DNA of 14,981 nt from contig CALLZA010000005.1 of the NCBI GenBank assembly GCA_937858165.1, forward strand, positions 1 to 14,981, read 5' to 3'. A program made the position numbers and the translations under genes. The notes beneath the pieces were generated by a model. It was not told the origin of the DNA, searched no databases, and saw nothing but the letters and a program-made list of their open reading frames with translations. Positions within the stretch are counted from its first letter, which is position 1; the number at the start of each line of letters is the position of its first letter. Source of the DNA: an uncultured Ardenticatenia bacterium. Lineage in GTDB: Bacteria > Chloroflexota > Anaerolineae > Promineifilales > Promineifilaceae. Below, piece by piece: positions 6,945 to 14,652 of this stretch.

Positions 6945-9900
6945 TTAGGGGGCTGACGTTTCGATGCGCAAGGTATAGGGCGCGGAATCGCTGAACCGGC
7001 TGTCCGTGATGACCCAGATCAGGAACGGCCCCGCTTGACGTTGGCCCAGATCGATGATCTTGGTCGGTTCAAAGTTGCCGTTGTTCTGCAAGAACGTCGG
7101 CCCGGCGCAGTCGCCGCTGTAGATCACGATCTGGCCGCCGGCGCTGAAGTTGCTCAACACGATGCGCACTCGCGCCGCCGACGGCAGCGAGAAGCGATAC
7201 CAGTCATTGGCATCGTCAGGCAGGAAGTAGTGATTGATATTGGGCATCAGCGCCAGGGCGTTGCAAGCGCCGTTATTCGGCTCGCCGGCCACAATCCGGT
7301 TCGAGACCGACGGCAGCATCAACTGGGTGCGCGGCTGGCCAATGATATTGATGGCCACCGAGTCGCTATCCTGCTCGGCATCGGCCGTGGCGGTGATGGT
7401 GTGGGTGACGATGTCGCCCGTCTGCTTGCCGCTGATGGTGACGGGATAGACACAGGTGTAGCTGCCATTGCCGACGATGACACGCGGCAAGTCACAGGTA
7501 CCCAGGCCATCGACGCTGCCCAGAATGGCATCGTTGAGCGCGTCCAGCGTCAGGTCGGTCGACATGTTGTTCGTCACCTGGACAGTCAGGTTCGTCTCGC
7601 CGCCGGGCGCGACCAGACTCGACGGGCTGGCGCTCAGGACAACCTGGAGCGGCGTGAAGTCGGCGACACTGACGATAGCCTCATCGGCTACGGACAGTTC
7701 GTGCCCTTCGTCGTCGACGACCACGGCAGTGATGATGTTGGTGAAGGCCGGCGGCTGCAAGATGAGCGTGACTTCATAGGAGCAAGAGCGCACCTCGCCG
7801 GCGGGAATGGCCAGATTCAGCCCGGGGCACGTGTTGGCGCTGACCTGCCCGTTGCCGGCATTCAGCAGATTGCCGTGGGCGGCGCTGGTCAGGCTGTTGA
7901 GGGCCATGGGCACGTTGCTGACGTTGGTCATCGTCAGGCTGAACTCGACCGTCGTCGGCTGCCCGGCCAGAATCTGGAACGGGTCAGAGAACGCCTCCAG
8001 GGTCAGGTCGATGACACCAATCTCGGCGATATCGAAGTCACCCGTCTCGCTGATGCCCTCGATCTTGCCGGTGGCGCGCACCTCGATTTCAAACGACGCC
8101 TGAACGTTGGTGATGGTGCAGGAGTAGACCTTCTGCTGCCCGGGGTTCAGATTGCCGACGACAAAGTCGCAAGCCGGCGCGGGCACATCGGCCGCCGGCT
8201 GCTGCATCCCGCCGGCCACCTGCACCAGATCGTAGTCCACAAAAGCCTTGACCTGGACGTCCTTGACGTTCGCCTCGCTGGGGTTGACAACGGTCACATT
8301 GAAGACCGCGTTTTGCCCCTTCACGAGCGTGTCGCCCACCGCGGGATCGGGCGCGATGTTGATGGTGATGTCGCGCAAGACGCGCACCACCGCCTCGTCA
8401 TCAGCCGTTACCTGGGTATTCTTCTGTGCGTCGATGCCCCTGACCACCACTTCGTTGTCGATACGCTGCGTCACGTTCGTCGCCACACAACCATAGGCGG
8501 GCAGGCTGGCCCCGGCGGCTAAGGAGGCGAAGGTACGGTTACAGTCAGGAACCGCGGCCGACGTAACCTGGATGTTGTTGAGGGCCACGTCACCGGTGTT
8601 CTGGATGACGACGGTGAAGACGGCCGTCTCCCCCTTGGCTACGGTCTGAATGGCCGGCGTTATCGTGACGGCCACGCGCGGGATGATGACGTCGACAGTA
8701 GAAATGGCGTCGTTGCTATTGTCCGCGCCGTCGTTGACGTTGAACTGCACGTTGCGCGCCGTCGAATCGGGGTTGGTCACGTCGGCGTCGATGCGATACT
8801 TGACGGTACGCAACACCTTCTCATAGTTGGCGATGGTGTCTGTGCCGCTCAGGAACAGCGTGCCGATACCAGCGTTGTAGCTGACCTGGATGTTGGTGCC
8901 GCTGGCGTCGGCGCTCAAAATCTCCTTGGCCCCGTTCTTCTGGTTGAGGAGCATCACCTTGGCGCCGGCCATCGTCTCGCTGTCGATGTCGCTGATGTCC
9001 AGACCGGCCCCGACGATGACCACGTCGGCGCCAGCGGCCACAAAGGTGGCGGTGAAGCCCGTGCCCGGGTCGGCGCCATTCAGGTCAAGGTTGGGCGCGT
9101 CGTTCTGGGCATTGACGATCAGGCTGACAGTTGCCGGGTCGGAGTAAACTGTGCCGTCGTACCCCTTCCAACCCATCGAGTCCGTCCCCGACCAATCGGC
9201 ATCGGGCACATAGCGCAACTGGCCCAACTCGCCAACGTTGATCTGCTCGTTGAGAGCCACGTCGTTGTTGTTGCGCCGCAACACACCGTGAGTCGGCAGG
9301 GCGGTGATCTGAATCTTTTGCAGCGTGTCGCCGTCCACGTCGCTGAAGGCGTTGATAAAGTCTTGCGACTGGAAGAGGATGTTCACTCCCTCATCGCCTG
9401 TCATCTCGAAGTTGCTGACGATCGGCTTGTCGTTCTGCGACGTGACCGAGATGGTTACCAGCGCCGAGTCGGCGGCGTAGTTGGCGCCGTCGGAGCCGTT
9501 CCACTCGAACGCCGTGTCGCCCTGATTCCAGTTCGCCGCGGGCACAAACGTCAGATCGCCCAGATTGGCCACGGGAATCTCCGTGCCCGACGTGACGTTG
9601 ACGCCATTGAGCCGCAGCGTGCCGTCGGACGGCAAGGAGTCGATGCGCACCTTCACCAGCGGGTCGTTGTCGGGGTCTTCGAAGTGGGAAGCAAAGGTAT
9701 TGGCCGTAAAGTTGACCGCCTGATCTTCATTGGTGGTCAGGTTGATATTGCTCAGCACCGGCAGGTCGTTGGCAGCGCCAACGGTCACGGTGAAGCTGGT
9801 CGAAACGGTGCCGTTGTCGGTGTCCTTGGCCTGCACGGTCAGGTTGGCCGTGCCGGAGGTATTGGCCTTGTAATCCAGCGTCAATGTGGCCGACGAATCG

Positions 9901-11660
9901 GTGACGTTGATCGTTACGCCATCGAAGAGGCCGGCGTTGCTATTGGCAGTGACGGTATAGGTCATCTCCAGGTCGGCGTCTTCCTTGTCGGCAAAGGCGG
10001 CCATGAGATTGATGACGGTGTTGGGGGCGTCTTCGTCCACGTTGACGTCGGCGATGCCATTGGTCGTCGGCAGGTCGTTGACGGCGTTGACGGTCACCTT
10101 GAAAGTGGTCTGCACCGATAGCCCGGCGCTGTCGGTGGCCCGGACGATGACGTCGGATTTGCCGTTGGCATCCGGCGCATAGTCGAGCACAAGGTAGCGA
10201 TCGCCACTGATCGTCGGGTCGGGGTCGAACAGACCGGGGTTAGTCACACTGCCGGCAACGACGCTAAACGTCAGCGCCTCATCGCTGTCTTCGGCATCGG
10301 CAAAGACGTCGTAGAGATCGATGTTGGAAGTGGCCGCGTCTTCGTTCACCGTCTCGGTCACGGTGGCCGGGCCGGTGGGCGCGTCGTTGATGTCGACCTT
10401 GAACGTGTCGTCGCCATTGGCGCCCTCACTGTCAAAAGCGCGGACGGTGATGTTGGCCTCGCCGCCGGAGCCGCCGGCGTTAAAGGTCAGGGTCAGTGTG
10501 CCAGCGTCGTTGTTGACGGCCGTCGTCACCAGCGACGGGTTGCTATTGTTCTGCACGACGAAGCTGAGGGCCGAGTCGGGGTCTTCGTCGTCGGAGAAGT
10601 AAGACCATAGATTGATAACCCGCGGCGCGGCGCCCTCGTTGACAATGACGTCGGGGATGCCCGTCGATTTGGGCGGGTCGTTCTCCTCGGTCAAATCGAC
10701 GGTGATGGTCGCGCTGCCGGTTTTGCCGGTGTTGTCCTGCACCTGCACGCTGAACTGAATGGAAGGCTTGCTTTCGAAGTCCAGCAGGCTGCTATTGACA
10801 ACAGTCAGTTGGCCGCTGTTCGTGCCGATGTCAAAGGGGGTCGGCGCGCCCAGGATGGAGAAGGTCAACGTGCCACCCTCGGGATCGCTGGCCGTGACGG
10901 TGCCGACAACCGTGCCATTGGTCGCCGCCTCGGAGATGGTAAAGGTAGCTGGGGTGACAACGGGATTTTCCGGCACGTTGGTGAGGTTGACCTGAACGAG
11001 GGCCGTGTCGGTCAGACCGCCTTCGTCCTCAATCTCGACCGTCATGTTGTAAGAGGCCACCGCCTCAAAGTTCAACTGCGCGCCGGGAGCCACGGTGATC
11101 TTGCCCAGACTGTCGATGTTGAACAACCCGTCGCCGCTGCCGCCGGTGATGTCGAAGGTGTGGGAGTCGTTGGTGTCGCCGTCCGTATAGACCAGAGTGC
11201 CGACAGCCGTGCCGGCTGTGCTGTTTTCGGGCACACTAAACGTCTGGTCACCCATCACCGGGGCCTGGTCTGACTGGTCGATCAGGTTAATGGTGATGGT
11301 CGCTTCGCTGCTCTGCGGCTCGGTGTCGGTCACACGCACTTGCAGGGTAAAGCTCTTCTTGACCTCATAGTCGAGGAGCGTGCTGTCCTTGACGGTGATG
11401 ACGCCGGTTGACGCATTGACCGAGAAGGCCGCCTCACCGTCGCCGCCGACGATATCGTAGATCAAAGGTTGTCCTTCGGGGTCGGCCGCGGTGATCTGGC
11501 TCGGATTGGGGGACAAGCCGTTGGCAGTGTTCTCGGCGATGCTCTTGGTCTGATTGCCGATAATGGGCGCGATGGCCCGCGCCGGCGCGGTGATAAGCAG
11601 CGCCAGCAAGAAAGCGGCAACAATGGATACAGTGGTCAAGTAGGTGGCTTCTCTCTTCAT
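6945..11660 (-). CDS. Giant secreted surface protein: cadherin-like, Ig-like and DUF11/CARDB-like repeats with PPC-like C-terminus
   Basis: 1571 residues from ATG 11660. The start is chosen because MKREATYLTTVSIVAAFLLA gives a classic signal peptide ending TAPARA (about residue 29), with AGGAG 4 bases upstream; upstream in-frame codons look like leader. Modules in order: three cadherin-like repeats (about 33-326; A/P-E-N starts, D-P-E-G-x-x-L, D-Y/F-E-x-K); three related repeats with D-E-D/E-D-P-D and V-N-D-L-P/N-D-A-P junctions (330-633); two repeats with LP-x-x-G-x-L-R-x-N and FVPAANW or YVPDADW (635-852); one Y-E-K-V-L-R-T-V-K-Y repeat (855-992) as in the truncated surface protein; four cysteine-paired DUF11/CARDB-like repeats (995-1440); then LMLPSVS, AGEPNNGAC and LPDDANDWYRF, the shared C-terminal domain (1445-1571). 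There are no cysteines before about 1040. Acidic linkers suggest calcium binding. Likely extracellular adhesion or surface coat; no enzyme, sorting motif or pilin signature seen. Confidence 0.92.
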   Translation of the reverse strand: MKREATYLTTVSIVAAFLLALLITAPARAIAPIIGNQTKSIAENTANGLSPNPSQITAADPEGQPLIYDIVGGDGEAAFSVNASTGVITVKDSTLLDYEVKKSFTLQVRVTDTEPQSSEATITINLIDQSDQAPVMGDQTFSVPENSTAGTAVGTLVYTDGDTNDSHTFDITGGSGDGLFNIDSLGKITVAPGAQLNFEAVASYNMTVEIEDEGGLTDTALVQVNLTNVPENPVVTPATFTISEAATNGTVVGTVTASDPEGGTLTFSILGAPTPFDIGTNSGQLTVVNSSLLDFESKPSIQFSVQVQDNTGKTGSATITVDLTEENDPPKSTGIPDVIVNEGAAPRVINLWSYFSDDEDPDSALSFVVQNNSNPSLVTTAVNNDAGTLTLTFNAGGSGGEANITVRAFDSEGANGDDTFKVDINDAPTGPATVTETVNEDAATSNIDLYDVFADAEDSDEALTFSVVAGSVTNPGLFDPDPTISGDRYLVLDYAPDANGKSDVIVRATDSAGLSVQTTFKVTVNAVNDLPTTNGIADVNVDEDAPNTVINLMAAFADKEDADLEMTYTVTANSNAGLFDGVTINVTDSSATLTLDYKANTSGTANLTVQAKDTDNGTVSTSFTVTVGAANDLPVLSNINLTTNEDQAVNFTANTFASHFEDPDNDPLVKVRIDSLPSDGTLRLNGVNVTSGTEIPVANLGDLTFVPAANWNQGDTAFEWNGSDGANYAADSALVTISVTSQNDKPIVSNFEMTGDEGVNILFQSQDFINAFSDVDGDTLQKIQITALPTHGVLRRNNNDVALNEQINVGELGQLRYVPDADWSGTDSMGWKGYDGTVYSDPATVSLIVNAQNDAPNLDLNGADPGTGFTATFVAAGADVVIVGAGLDISDIDSETMAGAKVMLLNQKNGAKEILSADASGTNIQVSYNAGIGTLFLSGTDTIANYEKVLRTVKYRIDADVTNPDSTARNVQFNVNDGADNSNDAISTVDVIIPRVAVTITPAIQTVAKGETAVFTVVIQNTGDVALNNIQVTSAAVPDCNRTFASLAAGASLPAYGCVATNVTQRIDNEVVVRGIDAQKNTQVTADDEAVVRVLRDITINIAPDPAVGDTLVKGQNAVFNVTVVNPSEANVKDVQVKAFVDYDLVQVAGGMQQPAADVPAPACDFVVGNLNPGQQKVYSCTITNVQASFEIEVRATGKIEGISETGDFDIAEIGVIDLTLEAFSDPFQILAGQPTTVEFSLTMTNVSNVPMALNSLTSAAHGNLLNAGNGQVSANTCPGLNLAIPAGEVRSCSYEVTLILQPPAFTNIITAVVVDDEGHELSVADEAIVSVADFTPLQVVLSASPSSLVAPGGETNLTVQVTNNMSTDLTLDALNDAILGSVDGLGTCDLPRVIVGNGSYTCVYPVTISGKQTGDIVTHTITATADAEQDSDSVAINIIGQPRTQLMLPSVSNRIVAGEPNNGACNALALMPNINHYFLPDDANDWYRFSLPSAARVRIVLSNFSAGGQIVIYSGDCAGPTFLQNNGNFEPTKIIDLGQRQAGPFLIWVITDSRFSDSAPYTLRIETSAP

Positions 11661-11664
11661 GATG

Positions 11665-11678
11665 CTCCTGCACTCCTC
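11665..11678 (-). promoter_or_regulatory. Ribosome-binding site(s) of the giant surface-protein gene
   Basis: On the minus strand GAGGAG (11678-11673) and AGGAG (11669-11665) precede ATG 11660 by 12 and 4 bases. Neither has ideal spacing, but together they favour this start over in-frame codons further upstream. Confidence 0.45.
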
Positions 11679-11687
11679 GGTGCGCCG

Positions 11688-11702
11688 GGGCCTGTGCGGC
11701 CC
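11688..11702 (-). promoter_or_regulatory. Leader hairpin A of the giant surface-protein gene
   Basis: gggcc (11688-11692) and ggccc (11698-11702) pair perfectly around a 5-base loop, ahead of the two ribosome-binding-like boxes. Confidence 0.3.
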
Positions 11703-11711
11703 GACGGCTCT

Positions 11712-11740
11712 TCCCGGCCGGCGCTGCGGCCAGGCCGGGA
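11712..11740 (-). promoter_or_regulatory. Leader hairpin B of the giant surface-protein gene
   Basis: tcccggcc (11712-11719) and ggccggga (11733-11740) are exact 8-base complements with a 13-base loop, 52-80 bases upstream of the start. With hairpin A this forms a structured GC-rich leader. It does not match any riboswitch class I know. Confidence 0.4.
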
Positions 11741-11770
11741 CAGCACGCCCGGCCCAAAAGGAAGACGCCA

Positions 11771-11835
11771 AATCTATGTTATCGTCTTATGCCCAAACCG
11801 ACGGTTAAAATGCAGTGAAAAGTTATGTCGGGTGG
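11771..11835 (-). promoter_or_regulatory. AT-rich promoter-like patch upstream of the giant surface-protein gene
   Basis: The minus strand contains TAACAT (11781-11776) and TAGATT (11776-11771), each four of six against the -10 consensus, but no convincing -35 at 16-18 bases. Initiation here would give a leader of about 110 bases that includes both hairpins. Base composition is the main argument. Confidence 0.22.
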
Positions 11836-11975
11836 CTTCCCCGAATAGACGCGCCGGACAGGCCCTGTACGGACGCGCACGAGAATTGTGCCCGGTTTCG
11901 AGAGGGGACGCGGGAGTTCTAATTGGGCTCTTACGAGACAACGCGCCAGAGTGCATTGCCGGGTGTGAGTCAGAG

Positions 11976-13856
11976 CTACGGGGGTGGCGGCGCAGGAGCC
12001 GTGGCCGTCGGCGGATCGGTCACAGGCGTTTCGGTCGGCGGCTCCGGCTCGGGCGTGTTGGTCGGCGGCCCCTGTGGTGTGGCCGACGGTTGCACCGGGT
12101 CGGGTGTTGTGCCGCCCGAGGTGGGTGCGGGCGGCGGTGGGTTGGTCGGTGGGGCGGACGGCGGTGTCGGCGTGCGCGGCACAGCAGCCAGTGGCACCCA
12201 TAGCGGCTGCCCAACACTCAACAGGAGGCTCGTCAGGCAGTTGACCTCTATCAGCGTCTCGACCTCCAGGTTGGCCCGCTCGGCCAGGTCCGACAGGGCG
12301 TCCCCTTCGCGCACGTTGTAGACCACCCAGCCGGGCGGCGGCGAAACGACGCAGGCCTCAACCGTGACGGTGGCCGTCGGCGTGCCCGGTTCGGGCGTGG
12401 CTGCGGCCGTCGGCTCGGCGGCGCGAATGACGATGGGGACGAGGTCGCTCTCCACCTGCACGTTGCCGCCGTCGATACTCTCCAGACGCACCTGCCACGT
12501 CAGATCTTCGCCCGTAGCCGGGATTTCATCACCGGACACAGCCAGGCGGTAGGAGATACCGTTGTTCGGCTCGGTCAGCGCGCCGAGTTGATACTCACTT
12601 TCGCCGTCGATCAGATAGACGGCAAAATGCTGTCCCGGTTCGGGCAGCGTCGGCCAGTACCAGTCGAACGTGACGGTGTCTTGCAGCGTAAATTCGCGCC
12701 CCGGCCCCGGCGACAGCACCGTGACCATTGAGCTACCGCTCGGTTGTTCCGTCGGTAACTCAACCGTCGACGTTTCGGTGGGCGCGGCCGTCGCGCCGGC
12801 CTCGGTCGGCCCGCCGACAATCGCGTCGTCGGGCGTGTTCTGGACGGCAGGCGTCTCTCCGGCTGCCTCCGCCTGGCCGTTGCGCGCCCCGCGCAGAGCC
12901 AGGAAGCCCAATAGTCCTAGCACGAGTAGGGCGACAGGGATGATGTAGACAAGCGGCCGGTTACGCTTGGGCGCGCCCCAGCCGGTAGCTTTGGGCAGCT
13001 CCTGCTCGGAAAAGATGGCCGTCTCGATGGCGGTGATCAGTTCGTCGGCCGTTTCGAAGCGGCTCCACTCCTGCCGCCAGAGGCAGTTGCGCACCAGCCG
13101 GTACGTCTCGCCGGCCAGCCCGGGGCGGGCCTCTTCGAGCGGCTCTTCCTTGGGCATGTTAGCCTGGGGGAAGATGTCGAAGGGCAACACCGGCAACTTG
13201 GGCCGATGGCCGCTCAGCAGTTCATAGAGGATGATGCCCAGCGAGTAGATGTTGCTGCGCCGGGTCAGTTGCTTGCCTTCCAACTCTTCGGGCGAGGCGT
13301 AGTCGAGCATCTCGCTCTCGGCACCGTTGACGCCCGGCGCGGCCGGGCTTAGCACGACCGGCAGGCCCAGGTCGATCAGCACCGGCGTGCCATCCTCGCG
13401 CACCATGACGTTCTCCGGCCGCAGATCGTGGTGGATGAGGCCGGCGGTGTGGGCCACGCCCAGGGCGTGGGCAATTTGCTTGGTCAGCTCCAGGGCTTCA
13501 ATGACCGGCATCGGCTGGCCGTGGCTCAGCTCGGCCAGCTTGTCGGCCAGGGTTGTGCCGGGGAAGTAGTCGATGACGGCATAGGGGAAGCCGTCGTCGG
13601 TAGTATCTGAATCGCTAACGACAGCGATGGATGGGTCTTTGAGTTGCGAGACCGTCTCCATGCGGCGGCGAAAGCGGGCGGCCAGATTCTCGTCTTCGTC
13701 GGTCGTCGTCCGCAGCACCTCCAGAAAAACGAGACGCTCCAGCTTGACGTCACGCGCGAGGAACAGATCGCTGGCCTTGCGGGCCGCGATGTGGGATTCG
13801 ATCTCGTAGTTGCCTATCTGTTGCCCAGACAGGTTTTCCTTATCCCTTGCCACCAT
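11976..13856 (-). CDS. Membrane Ser/Thr kinase-like protein (predicted pseudokinase) with external Ig-like and LysM domains
   Basis: 626 residues from ATG 13856. A TTG at 13925 with GAGGG 6 bases upstream would add 23 residues before the kinase fold and cannot be excluded. Residues 17-280 show the kinase pattern: FPYAVIDYFPG (90-100), HHDLRPEN (142-149), LIDLG (160-164), ASPEE (187-191), YSLGIILYELLSG (204-216). The glycine loop is IAARKASDLF without glycine, VAIK is VFLE (Lys to Glu), HRD is HHD, DFG is DLG and the subdomain IX Asp is Asn. Catalytic Asp and Asn are kept. A transmembrane segment (about 302-322) leads to a Thr/Pro/Ala linker, a beta-sandwich-like domain (about 380-478; FDWYWP, FAVYLID, LTWQVRLES), then a LysM-like domain (about 507-556; GWVVYNVREGDALSDLAE ... 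VNCL ... VGQPLWVP) and a Pro/Thr tail. LysM binds peptidoglycan-type glycans, so a wall-contacting sensor or scaffold is inferred. The external domain is shared with the small upstream membrane protein. Confidence 0.88.
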   Translation of the reverse strand: MVARDKENLSGQQIGNYEIESHIAARKASDLFLARDVKLERLVFLEVLRTTTDEDENLAARFRRRMETVSQLKDPSIAVVSDSDTTDDGFPYAVIDYFPGTTLADKLAELSHGQPMPVIEALELTKQIAHALGVAHTAGLIHHDLRPENVMVREDGTPVLIDLGLPVVLSPAAPGVNGAESEMLDYASPEELEGKQLTRRSNIYSLGIILYELLSGHRPKLPVLPFDIFPQANMPKEEPLEEARPGLAGETYRLVRNCLWRQEWSRFETADELITAIETAIFSEQELPKATGWGAPKRNRPLVYIIPVALLVLGLLGFLALRGARNGQAEAAGETPAVQNTPDDAIVGGPTEAGATAAPTETSTVELPTEQPSGSSMVTVLSPGPGREFTLQDTVTFDWYWPTLPEPGQHFAVYLIDGESEYQLGALTEPNNGISYRLAVSGDEIPATGEDLTWQVRLESIDGGNVQVESDLVPIVIRAAEPTAAATPEPGTPTATVTVEACVVSPPPGWVVYNVREGDALSDLAERANLEVETLIEVNCLTSLLLSVGQPLWVPLAAVPRTPTPPSAPPTNPPPPAPTSGGTTPDPVQPSATPQGPPTNTPEPEPPTETPVTDPPTATAPAPPPP

Positions 13857-13946
13857 TCTTAGCTTACTTTCGCCGGTTCGCGTCGCTATGCGGGGGTCAT
13901 CCGGCGGGCCAGGAACAGCGCCCAACGATGGCCCTCGATCCCCTCT

Positions 13947-13975
13947 AGCGTACTATTAACCACCACAAAATGCAA
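13947..13975 (-). promoter_or_regulatory. Weak candidate promoter for the LysM pseudokinase gene
   Basis: On the minus strand TTGCAT (13975-13970) and TACGCT (13952-13947) are 17 bases apart, in an AT-richer patch within the 181-base gap 13857-14037. Matches to consensus are four and three of six. If it is real, transcription would start close to the alternative TTG start at 13925. Confidence 0.2.
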
Positions 13976-14037
13976 TGGTTGCGCGCGTAATAGTCCCACC
14001 GGACAGCACGCAACCCCGGTTGCCCCTGGCGCGCCGC

Positions 14038-14646
14038 TCAGCCGTCCATGGCGATGATCGCTCGCGCCTCGCTGACGGCGATTATCGCCCCGGTCGATTC
14101 ATCCTCCAAGACGACTTCCCAACGGAAGTCACCCGCTTCGCCCACGGGCACGCGCAACTGGTAGGCGCGCCCCAGATTGAGTTCGTCCACCTGCCCCAAC
14201 GGGCGGCGGCGGTCAGTGGCGACGAGATAAAGAACGAAGCGCTGCCCCTCGGCCAGTTCATCCGGCCAACCCCAGTAGAACACGACCTCGTCCGCAGCGC
14301 GGAAGCGGCTGCCGGCCGGCGGGCCGTACACGTCGATGCTGTCGGGCGCGAAAACGAAGCTGGCTGCGGCCGTGGCTGTGGCCGTCGGCTCCAGGCCGGC
14401 CGCGCCCCAGGGCGTTGCCAATCCTACCAGCATCTCGGCCGCGGTCGCGATTGGGGGCGCGTCCGGTGGGCGCGTCGCCGGGGTCGTCGCGCTCGGGCGG
14501 GCGGCTACGGCTGTGGCCGGCGCGCTTGGCGCGGCCTGTTGGCCCAACCAGAACCAACCGCCCAAAGCGGCCAGAAGCAGGATGGGCACGGCCAACGTCC
14601 GGGCCAATCGCTGCCGCGCAGGTTCCGCCGTCTTAGCGTCGTCCAC
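14038..14646 (-). CDS. Small membrane-anchored protein with one external beta-sandwich-like domain, no kinase domain
   Basis: 202 residues from GTG 14646, chosen over the adjacent TTG 14649 because GAGG (14656-14653) is 6 bases upstream of the GTG. A short cytoplasmic N-terminus with several Arg precedes one transmembrane segment (about 17-35; LAVPILLLAALGGWFWLG). A Pro/Thr/Ala linker (36-95) follows, then a domain at about 105-201 with VFYWGWPDEL, EGQRFVLYLVA, LGQVDELN, YQLRVPV and FRWEVVLED. This is the same domain as in the LysM pseudokinase (FDWYWPTL, PGQHFAVYLID, LGALTE, YRLAV, LTWQVRLES). There is no enzyme motif and no cysteine. It may be a partner or decoy of the pseudokinase's external region. 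It lies 181 bases upstream of that gene on the same strand. Confidence 0.82.
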   Translation of the reverse strand: MDDAKTAEPARQRLARTLAVPILLLAALGGWFWLGQQAAPSAPATAVAARPSATTPATRPPDAPPIATAAEMLVGLATPWGAAGLEPTATATAAASFVFAPDSIDVYGPPAGSRFRAADEVVFYWGWPDELAEGQRFVLYLVATDRRRPLGQVDELNLGRAYQLRVPVGEAGDFRWEVVLEDESTGAIIAVSEARAIIAMDG

Positions 14647-14652
14647 CAACAG

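Larger units (their letters stand above)
11661..11975. other. 315-base intergenic region with GC-rich leader and AT-rich promoter-like patch
   Basis: No coding gene is supported here. From the giant-protein start outward it holds two purine-rich ribosome-binding-like boxes, two GC-rich hairpins (11688-11702 and 11712-11740), an AT-rich patch (about 11770-11835), and about 140 bases after the LysM pseudokinase stop with only weak pairing such as acaggccctgt (11859-11869). I see no terminator with a T-run. Confidence 0.5.

Noticed and set aside
7035..8522. A 495-codon open frame on the plus strand
   Set aside because: It is antisense to the DUF11/CARDB-like repeats of the giant protein and has a typical low-information antisense composition (Arg, His, Asp, Gly). 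No recognisable fold.
9288..10121. A 277-codon plus-strand open frame
   Set aside because: Antisense to the cadherin-like region; no ribosome-binding site or domain evidence.
6945..11660. Secreted protease, glycosidase or LPXTG-anchored adhesin
   Set aside because: No catalytic motif, no LPXTG-type motif and no C-terminal hydrophobic anchor were found; only repeat domains and the PPC-like tail.
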